Origin: Shinisaurus crocodilurus
Lineage: Eukaryota > Chordata > Lepidosauria > Squamata > Shinisauridae
Assembly (NCBI GenBank): GCA_021292165.1
Contig: CM037877.1
Span: 126,298,402 to 126,362,401, forward strand
Reading direction: 5' to 3'
DNA length: 64,000 nt
Position 1 is the first letter of the stretch; every line of letters starts with the position of its first letter. The notes beneath the pieces are model-generated. The model was given only the letters and a program-made list of their open reading frames with translations, was not told where the DNA came from and searched no databases. Position numbers and translations under genes: made by a program. Below, piece by piece: positions 56,038-64,000 of this stretch.

Positions 56038-57457
56038 CAGGGATGGGGAACCTGTGGCCTGCAGGCTGAATGTGGCCCATGTAGGTTCCTCTTCCAGCCC
56101 ATGGAAATCACCCTCCCAAACTCCTCCCGAGGCCCCACCCCCTTTCTGTGGGCAGAGGAATTCCCACTGTTATCTCCCTTGCATGCTGCATGCCGTCCTG
56201 ATCGATCGGGACAGCAAGTGGTGTCTGCAGTAGACCCCTGGCTTGGCCACTGCCTGGAGAAGCCCTTGCAGTGCAGGCTGCTTGCTGCCCTGACCAGGAA
56301 GGCGCACAGCACGCAAAGGAGGCACGCTGCTCATCGGCTGCCTGAAGAGCCACTCCTCCAGGGGGCAGCTGAGCCTTTTCTCCATGCAGAGAGAGGCACA
56401 GGACTCCATGCCTCTGTCTGCATGGAGAAAGGCAAAATAAGCTCCAGGGGGCACAAATGACACCAGTGAACAGGATGGGGCTTCAAGCAGTAGCGATGCA
56501 AATCAGAGGGCAGGGTGCTCACCGCCCCACCCCTACAACCCCGCCCAAATCATTTAAAAAAATAAATAAATAAAACCTCTGTGATCCTGCCAGCTGTGGT
56601 GATGATGACTCCTGCTGTGGTGGCTGTGGCAGCTGCTGCTGGGACTGGAGGCCAGGAAGGAGCTCCTGGTCTGGCAGCGTCAGAGTGCGAACTGTGCGTG
56701 TGTGCAAGTGAGCATGCACACAAGGAAAAGAAGGGAAAGCTCCCCCTCCCAGGAGGGCTTGCTCCCCTGAAATTGAGGATTATTGTGACGGAAAAAAAAC
56801 AAAAAACTGTGAAGGCACAGCCTTTCTGGGCCAGGCAGCTGGTTGGATCTGACCCTGATCCTTCCCAAAGGGATGGTCTGGAAGTGCACCACTGAGGGCA
56901 CACAGCAGCTCCATTGCAGCTCAGTTCTCCCCTCCTCCCATTGCTGTGTTGCAGTCTCTGCTCTCTCAGCCAAGGGGGAGGGGGCAGAGGCAACAGCAGA
57001 CTGGACGGACATGAGAGAACATGAGAGGAGAAACTTCTCTCTCTGTGGCCTATTCTGTTTTATTTGTATCTATTTTATTTAAGCAGCAGGGCTTAGTTTA
57101 ATATAATAATGTATTTCTGCTGGGAGTAAGGTGGGAGGAACCATTTAAAATCTATCTGAATGAATTTAATATTATATTTTATCTCTGCCTCTGAGTTAGG
57201 GAGGGATCATTTAAAATGTATCTGAATAAATTTAATATTAACTTGCATCTCTGCCTGGGAGTGGGTGAGAAATCTTCTTGTGACACCTTGGCTCTGCCTC
57301 TTGCGATCCCTTGGCTCTGCCTCTGCTCTTCCAAACAGAGTAGCCACCAGCTCCCACTGGCTTAAAGGCGGGTTCTGCCCCATGACATCATCTGGCTCAC
57401 TGGATTAGTCCAGGTGGTCAGTCTGACCCTGAGACCAGAAATGTTTCAACACCCTTG
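56038..57457. mobile_element. hAT-like element, about 1.4 kb
   Basis: The left end is CAGGGATGGGGAACCTG. The right end (inverted) is CAAGGGTGTTGAAACATTTC. The flanks GTAGAAAT and CTATAAAT agree at six of eight. The interior is GC-rich at 56100-57010 with overlapping frames on both strands that show low-complexity Ala/Val or Ser/Pro content and no domain. The boundaries are fairly likely. I did not recognise any captured gene. Confidence 0.6.
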
Positions 57458-57959
57458 CTATAAATGGAACTTTCGTTAACTGATGTATTGTCTAGTTATA
57501 TAGTATTATAATAATATCTGCTCAAAAAAGTTCATCCAGGGATCCCAATTTGTTTGCTGCTGTGTGTGTTTTGTGCGAGCATATTCTGTAGACATAGGGG
57601 GAATATTCTGTAGTGAGCATACTCTCATTTATAGTGCATAAGTGTCATTTTATTTTCAAATCTGAACTCAGTGCTTGTGATTTGTCAGCTTCTGCTTACT
57701 TTGTGTGTCCCCCCGCCCCATTTTTATTGCCAAATTTAATTGTTTAATGCTTCACCTTCCTTAAAGGTTCACTTTCCAAAATGGTCCTAAATACACTTCC
57801 AAAAATTGTAGAAGTATTTAATTATTGTCTAAGGCAAAAAGTGAATCTCTCAGATATGGACAGAAATTAAGCTTTCACTCACTGCAAAGCTTAATGCAAA
57901 TGTTCAGTGGGAAAGACTTTTAGATTAATTTCACTTCTGATCGTTATCTTAGCAGAAAG

Positions 57960-58690
57960 GCTGAATTAGGATCTTGGGGAGTATATATGAGGAATATACA
58001 CTGTTATGTGAGATGTTTAAACAGCTGACAGTTCAAAGAAAAGATAAGAAAAGTGATCAATATAACAAACCTCAAAACAAGATACCAGCAATGCTAGAGC
58101 TTTTAGATGCAGAGAAAGTGATTGATAAGATTGAATGGAAACATCCTTTGGTTTCTTGTATGACTTTGATATACAAGTGGGACCTGCAACAAAATGTTGC
58201 AGCATAGAGTGCTCCCTGTTCAGGTATCCAGACACTCCTTTTTGCCACCCTCCCCCATTTTCCATTTTTTCACCCCAATAATCAGTCAGCATTCCATGTC
58301 CACTGAGTCTCCATTGGGTTGCCCCTAAGGCTTTTTCCTAAAGAATTTTTATTCCTGTGCAAACTTTGGGGTTCTCCTGAACCTACTGACACCTCCCTCT
58401 TGTGTATGGGTGGTGCCATTTTGGCTGCATAAGGACCGGCACTTGGAAAGTTGAGATCATTAATAATTGTATGCCTCTCCTTCTGCAAGATTAATAGTAA
58501 ATCACCAATTTGTTATCTGTTTACACTTAAATATGGAGTCAGACAAGGATCTTATTATCTTCACTATTATTCAATTTGTGCATAAATGTAGGAGTATTTA
58601 AGGCAATATTTCTGAATGATTTGGGGAAACTACCGGACTATAAATTTAATCAAGGAATGTCAGAACTCTTGAGAACTAATATGGGTTTCT
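57960..58690 (+). pseudogene. Decayed L1 RT fragment
   Basis: MLELLDAEKVIDKIEWKHP at 58090-58150 matches the L1 catalytic-Asp block. Later YGVRQGSYY (about 58530) corresponds to GTRQGCPLS. Stops and an apparent insertion (58205-58490) separate them. Confidence 0.5.
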
Positions 58691-60839
58691 GATAAAGGCC
58701 ATGGTGGCCTTGAACTTGTGTGCAGGTTTTCTTTTTTAATGGGCTACCTCCTCCGCATTGTGCCTCTTGTCTCCATAACTGGCAAGTTTACTCACCCTCT
58801 ATGGAGCTGTGAGTATAGTAAAGTATTATGCTTGAAGTGACTTGTGATTTTTATTAGGAGACAGAAATAACGTACCTAATCCATAATTACTGCAGAAATT
58901 ATTCTGGGTTAGCCAATGTTATTTGCAGGTTGATAAAAATATTCTTTTGTGGATTTCAACATGTGTTCACAATAAACTAATCTACAGACTATCTAAAGAT
59001 CATTACTGAAAGAGGCAACCTTCTCTATTTGATTTAATTAATTAATTAGAACAATTAATCAATTGGACAATAACTTAGAGTGCAATCCTTTCGCCCCTGC
59101 CCTCGATACATGTACGCCTCTGAACTCAGAGGCGTTACATGCATCCAATGTACAGTGCAAGGTGCAGCGGTGGCAACCTTTGCTGCCAATTGCGCCTTGT
59201 GCCCTGTATTTCATCTAGACAGCCGTTTTCAGTTTCGGCTTATGCTTGGATACGGCATAAGCCATCAGCCCCAGCCTCCTCCGCTCCCTGCCCACCAGCA
59301 CACCACTTTTCCTCCTCTCTGAGGCTGATTTGCAACCTCGGGGAGGCAGCCGGTGTGGTTCTTTCCATGCTAGCTGTGAGGGGGGTGGGGTGGGGCTCAG
59401 CATGGGAAGTTCCAGCTCTGAGGTTGCAGGACCTTGGAGTTGGGGCTCCGAATAATCCTATGGCCCCCCAGGCAAGGTTGGAGGGCCATAGAATTGTGCC
59501 ATTATTGTTTGAAATTCTCGTTTAATTGGAGAAAGTGACTGCTGTTAAAATCTAAGATTCAGATATTTTCTGCTGATGATGAAAGCCTAATAAATATTCA
59601 ACAGTGAAATATTCTATTATTTAAGGTATATTTGTGCAATTAGTCAAATATTGGAAGTTTTAACAGCAATCACTGGGTAGTGCACTTCATGACTGTTGGT
59701 TAAGTGAAATAATCAGTGAATTGGCTGTGCAACGTACACAGTATACTGTTGCATTATTTACTTGTTCTTGTTCAGTGGTTGTACGTGAGGTTTAATAATG
59801 CTTAACTACTACATAGCATTCAACAGCTGAGCAGTGTATGTGGAATATTTTGTTATCTGGCAGCACAATTTTTCTCCATTTGAATTATCCAGTACTGGAT
59901 TAACTAGTATGCAATATGTATTTATTGTTGAAATCTTACCTATGTATTGTTTGCAATGGCTACAGAATTTAATGTTTGAATTTATATTAGTGCTTATAGA
60001 AATATGTAAATTCACATAGCATTACACGCAATATTAATAAATAATTGAAGACCTTTACAGTACATGTCTACACATAAGTAAGTCTCATTGTGTCTAATGG
60101 AGCACAGTCCCAGGCAAATTGGTATAGGATTGCAACCTTAATAATAAGTGATGCAGATGGCAGGGGGAATTGTGGAGTTCAGTTCAGAAGGGAGCCTCCG
60201 CTGTCCTCCAGCAGGGAGCCTCCACTGGATCCTGGTGCCTTCTGTGGATGGAAGGAGCCCTTCCATTCATGGAATGGCCAGTCTGGATCCAATGTCTTTA
60301 TATACTCTCTTTGTATTTCTGTTAACCAAATTCTTTAATGAATGCTTATGAAAAAGCCAAGCTTCAACCAACTGGAATGGTTTATATCATTAACATATAA
60401 AGAAAGATAAGTTCTAACCTTCACTGATTCTTATGGACTGTTAATCCAGGATTTTGAAATTTTTACAACTATCTTTGCTAATGAAGTGATCAGAAATTAC
60501 ACACACCATGATCACATTTGGTATACTGCAGGCAGGCTATTTTCTGATTATACTGAACAAGTACCAGGGCTGAACCAAGACATTTTGTTGCCCGAGGCAG
60601 AACAGGAAATAGCGTCCCTCCCACCCAAGTCAAGGTGCATAGTACCCAAAGCCAGCCAGGTTATTTTGGAACACAAGGCAGAAAATCCCTCAAGCTGCTC
60701 TTCCAAGCCATAGCAGTAACAAAACAGCAGCAGCAGCAAATTAAATAACTGGCAATTTGGTATCCTTTCATGACACCCAAAAACTGCTGCCTGACACAGC
60801 TGCCTCACTCTGCCTAATGATAGGGCTGCACGTAACAAG
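58691..60839. other. Spacer; GC-rich patch 59085-59490; MITE arm near 60136
   Basis: 59085-59490 is GC-rich with a CCTCTGAACTCAGAGGCG palindrome. Its outer parts (GTGCAATCC..., ...ATAGAATTGTGCC) hint at a mobile element, but the ends do not pair well. 60060-60137 ends GGTATAGGATTGCAACC, an arm of the TGCAATCCTAT family. No gene is visible. Confidence 0.35.
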
Positions 60840-61005
60840 TACTGAAAAGTAGATTTATACTTGTAGATGCTGAAAAGGCCTTTGATTGAGTGGAGTAGAT
60901 TTTTTAATATTATTTTGGTCCCTCCAAAACTTTAAATTTGGGAATATGTTTTGGAACTGTATTAAGTCAATCAATAGTAAACCAAGAGCCATAAGAGTGA
61001 ATGCA
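60840..61005 (+). pseudogene. L1 RT fragment, left part
   Basis: LVDAEKAFD, a stop, then VEW reproduces the L1 catalytic-Asp block. The following CR1 insertion at 61010 separates it from further L1-like sequence at about 61140-62110. Confidence 0.5.
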
Positions 61006-61009
61006 CCTG

Positions 61010-61137
61010 CATTCAAGGTGCAGCTGGACAGCCATCTGTCAGGGATGCTTTGACCTGGATTCCTGCATTGAGCAGGCGGTTGGACTCGATAGCCTTGTAG
61101 GCCCCTTCCAACTCTACTTTTCTATGATTCTATGATT
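61010..61137 (+). mobile_element. CR1 3' end, inserted in an L1 remnant
   Basis: ATTCAAGGTGCAGCTGGACAG through CCTTCCAACTCTACTTTTCTATGATTCTATGATT is the CR1 3' terminus in + orientation. L1-like sequence lies on both sides, so the CR1 copy is the younger of the two. Confidence 0.88.
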
Positions 61138-62110
61138 AATGGGCAAAACTTTACTGAGTTAACATTTCAACAAGGAGGTAGACATAGCAGTCCTTTCTAT
61201 GCTCTACTATCCACATAGAACCATTAACAGCCTTGTTTAGGTCTAATCCAACTATAACGGGGATTATAATGGGTCAACAAACATTTAAAAATTCCCTATA
61301 TGCAGTTGATACAGTAGATTTATTAACAAATTCATCAGAATCAGTTCTGGAAGTCTTGAATTATATACAGCAATATAGTACATTTTCTGGATATAGGATT
61401 ATGAGGAAAAAGTGAATTGCTGGATATTGTTGACAAAAGAAATATTAAAAAATAATGTTGTGAAATGAGGTCGTCTAATCTGAGTAGAGTTTGCTGTTTG
61501 AGCAGATTGCTGTTTATTTCTGAAGATTTCCCCATATCAATCTCTCTGGTAACGCTGAGAAACTTGCAAAAATGTTAATGAAATGAGCAAGAAGTCCACT
61601 GACACCACTGCAGAAGCTATGAGGAGGATTCTCAACATTATTCATATTATTATACTTTTGGTCTAAATGCTATTTATTTATGAAAATGTTGAGGCACAAA
61701 CATTATACATATTTATTTATTGGAATAACAAGTATCTATGGCAAATAGAATGTGGATAGATAGGGAACACATTATGATGTCACATTGAGGCAACTTATTC
61801 AAGCAATTAAATTTGGGAGTATTAAGAAGAAAATGCCATTGTCTTATAGGAATCATGGTGACAAACTAAGTGCAATTGCTGGGGTTGTTTTCAAAGATAA
61901 CAGGATAGTGATGTCTGTTAGTTAAAGATGAGATGTGTTGGAACAGATATATTCATTTGGGCATGGAGAAATGGCAAAGGAAAACAAGGAGATGTTACAT
62001 ATTGGCCACAAATTAACAGAAATAGGGGATGGATGTGGGATGGATTAAAAACAACAAAATAACCTTTGGAGAATTGGTACCCATTTATTAGATACTAGAA
62101 TAGAATGAAT
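61138..62110 (+). pseudogene. L1 RT/C-terminal remnant, right part
   Basis: GIIMGQQTFKNSLYAVDTVD and LLTNSSESVLEVLNYIQQYS with SGYRI follow the L1 pattern in which the YADD box is followed by 'LTNPxxSI..LL..I..FGxxSGYKIN'. The catalytic Asp pair has become VDTVD. Downstream sequence is too decayed to read. Confidence 0.5.
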
Positions 62111-62733
62111 TCATTTGAAAATAAGACAAGAAGTGTTCAATGTGATATAGAAGAAATATTGAATATGTATACATTTAGATGGATATTTTACTGTGATTGG
62201 TTTTAATTTTCTGAATTGGATTCCATGTCTGATGTTGATTGGGTTGGTGTTTGTTGGTATTTTTTTAGCAGTCCTTTGTCATGAAGGTATTCAATATCAT
62301 GCAGGTTGTTTGCAATAGGGGAGTTCCCTGCCCCCTCTTTCCCCCAAAAAATTTCAGCCCAAAAAATCCCCTAGAGCCTTTCCTGACAGTTGAGGGACCC
62401 CTAGGAAAGATTTGGGACATGGAGCACCCCTCTAATGGGGCAGGGTGTGTGTGAATCGGAAAATCAGATGAAGGGTGCTTACATGAGTGGCTCAAAACCA
62501 TTTATTATAGGTAACCTCAGCACCAGTCTTAAGCTGCAGACATTTCAAATCAATATGATAATTTTTCTCTTTTAAGAATTCCAGTGAAAATGGATGCTGC
62601 TAGTAATGACTCCACAGATCATACCACCTACCTACATCCTTCTTACAGAACACAAAGGAGAGTTTTGCACACCTTCACAAAATCACACTGCACAAAGCAA
62701 TGGTTCACTATCAATCATAATGGTTCACTATCA
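62111..62733. other. Spacer, no gene seen
   Basis: AT-rich. A 15-base direct repeat, AATGGTTCACTATCA, is present at 62699 and 62720. No other structure is seen. Confidence 0.4.
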
Positions 62734-62900
62734 ACCTAGGGAGGTGGTGGGCTCTCCCAATCTGGAGGCATTCAAGGTGCAGCTGGACAGCCATCTGTCA
62801 GGGATGCTTTGACCTGGATTCCTGCATTGAGCAGGGGGTTGGACTCAATGGCCTTGTAGGCCCCTTCCAACTCTACTTTTCTATGATTCTATGATTCTAT
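62734..62900 (+). mobile_element. CR1 3' end
   Basis: It starts CCTAGGGAGGTGGTGGGCTC and includes the ORF2 end (VVGSPNLEAFKVQLDSHLSG in translation). It terminates in three ATTCTATG units, the CR1 3' repeat. It is short and 5'-truncated. Confidence 0.9.
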
Positions 62901-63178
62901 AATTTATTTGAGAACCACTGAGGCTGAAAGACAAACCATTTACTGAAGGGCACTGAATGAATGCATCCAGAGAAGCCCAGGGTTTCCAGAGCCAGTGAAC
63001 ACCCCCCGCGCCCATTTGCTGCCACTGCAGGCCTTGTTCCACCTCCTCCTGCTCCATACTTCCCAACTTTGCTGAATCAAAATGGAAAGGACACATGCAA
63101 GAAATTTCACAAAGCAACACTGCAACAGCCAGGCCTAGCTAACTTTCCCCATTGCTTTCAGTGGGACTTAAGCATGTC

Positions 63179-63324
63179 CAGGGCTTTTTTTCTGGTGGAA
63201 CTCACCGGAACTGAGTTCCAGCACCTTTTCTTCTATTAATTGCATTACAATTTAATCGCCATCTACTCCCGAGGAAATGTAATCCAAGAGTTCCGGTACC
63301 CTTTTCTCCAGAAAAAAAGCACTG
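63179..63324. mobile_element. hAT-type MITE with perfect 8-bp target duplication, copy 2
   Basis: Nearly identical to 3376-3522 (one substitution and one A-run length difference by eye). The flanks are AGCATGTC at 63171-63178 and 63325-63332. Two copies with such high identity and intact duplications indicate late mobilisation. Confidence 0.93.
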
Positions 63325-63599
63325 AGCATGTCTAACTTTTTCTGGATTAAGGCTGGGGTGGGAAATCTAGTGTCTGTCTTGAAACATGTGCTTCCACTGT
63401 CAAAATTCCAGTATGAGGGGACAAAATGTTTATTTATTGAATCTGTTTATATTCACTGAATATAAATAGCTGATGCCTTGAGCGCCATTTTTGATGGAAA
63501 GGCAGGTTAGACATTTAATTTAAAAAAAATAAAATGACACCTTTCTGTTCAGAACTACCAGAGTAGCATGTAATTTAAAATAACAAATATAATGAAAAT

Positions 63600-64000
63600 T
63601 CCATATAAAACTGCAAAGGACCAGGAGCTACGCGGCTAATTTGACAGCTCAGAGCTCCCACTTGCACTCTCTGGGTCAAATCAGGTCAACTACGCTGGAT
63701 TAAGCACCAAGTCAGAATGAAACCACTTCGTAGGCAAAAGTGAAACCAGTTTATTTGCAGTAGTAAACAAGCAAATTAGGTCAGGGAGATAGGGGAGATT
63801 GGAATAGTAAACAAGCAATTAGATCAGGGAGTGAAATTGACAAAAGGGAAGATTAATACGCACAGGCAGAACTATCAAACAAAAAAGAACCTATGCTATT
63901 CTCATCTAACATTGAAGAATTGACCCTAGTCTAACACTAGTAACTATGACGGACTTACGGCAAAGTACCAAGGCGGTCTGCTTGGGGGTTGAGTGTCCGG
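63600..64000 (-). other. LTR-like or unclassified repeat running off the window
   Basis: A minus-strand AATAAA-type signal (CAGTTTATTTGC at 63748) and an internal near-duplication (AATAGTAAACAAGCAA... GATCAGGGAG beside TAGTAAACAAGCAAATTAGGTCAGGGAG) suggest a dispersed repeat, possibly an LTR in reverse. The right end is outside the window. Confidence 0.3.

Noticed and set aside
56550..57082. Overlapping 100-147 codon frames in the GC-rich interior of the 56038-57457 element
   Set aside because: Open frames occur on both strands because of base composition. Sequences are low-complexity and match no family I recognise.
1..64000. CRISPR arrays, tRNA genes and bacterial-type operons
   Set aside because: No regularly spaced repeats, no complete tRNA cloverleaf, and gene structure and repeats are those of a vertebrate genome.

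Overview
This window is vertebrate genomic DNA, most likely from a squamate reptile (lizard or snake). It holds five large, intronless, same-strand open exons of the clustered protocadherin alpha (PCDHA) family. They are embedded in roughly 50 kb of transposon-rich DNA. The assignment to a squamate rests on the repeat mixture: CR1, L1, a Vingi/Ingi-like LINE, several hAT families, 5S-rRNA-headed SINEs and tRNA-derived SINEs in one locus. The species cannot be named from the sequence alone.

The coding layout is simple. PCDHA-type variable exons lie on the + strand at 4165-6537, 16755-19112, 32468-34816, 38414-40798 and 52080-54440. Each encodes a signal peptide, six cadherin (EC) repeats, one transmembrane helix and a short variable cytoplasmic segment. 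Each ends in phase 0 at a GT splice donor (GTGAGT, GTTAGT, GTAAGT, GTGAGT, GTGAGT). The shared alpha constant exons are not visible and should lie to the right, beyond 64000. About 175-230 bases before each ATG is a conserved element with a GTCGC-type core. It has the shape and orientation of the clustered-protocadherin CSE/CTCF site, so the locus looks built for one-promoter-at-a-time choice followed by splicing to distant constant exons. Exons 1 and 2 are almost identical over about 1.3 kb (EC4 to the cytoplasmic end), while EC1-EC3 differ. This is the usual mark of gene conversion in these arrays.

The spacer DNA is a record of mobile elements. 7341-10006 is an L1 copy with a 19-bp target duplication. 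24102-31270 is a nest in which a CR1 LINE is split by a Vingi-like LINE, which is itself split by a hAT transposon with an 8-bp target duplication. 42680-43710 is a solo LTR. Several hAT elements and MITEs can be delimited exactly by their inverted ends and 8-bp duplications (3376-3522, 11728-12431, 25664-26585, 31943-32079, 50884-51253, 51631-51772, 63179-63324). Five SINE copies carry a 5S rRNA-derived head and a CR1-like tail. Remaining spacers hold decayed LINE fragments, microsatellites and unrecognised AT-rich DNA.

The most unusual item is the interval 13488-14795. It is bounded by hAT-like inverted ends and contains a GC/CpG-rich core. In that core 31 codons (14085-14177) read as the N-terminal beta-catenin-binding segment of a TCF/LEF transcription factor, closest to TCF7. 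This suggests host exon capture by a DNA transposon. A second candidate is a 66-base, phase-0, exon-like segment (41775-41840) about 1 kb downstream of the fourth PCDHA exon.
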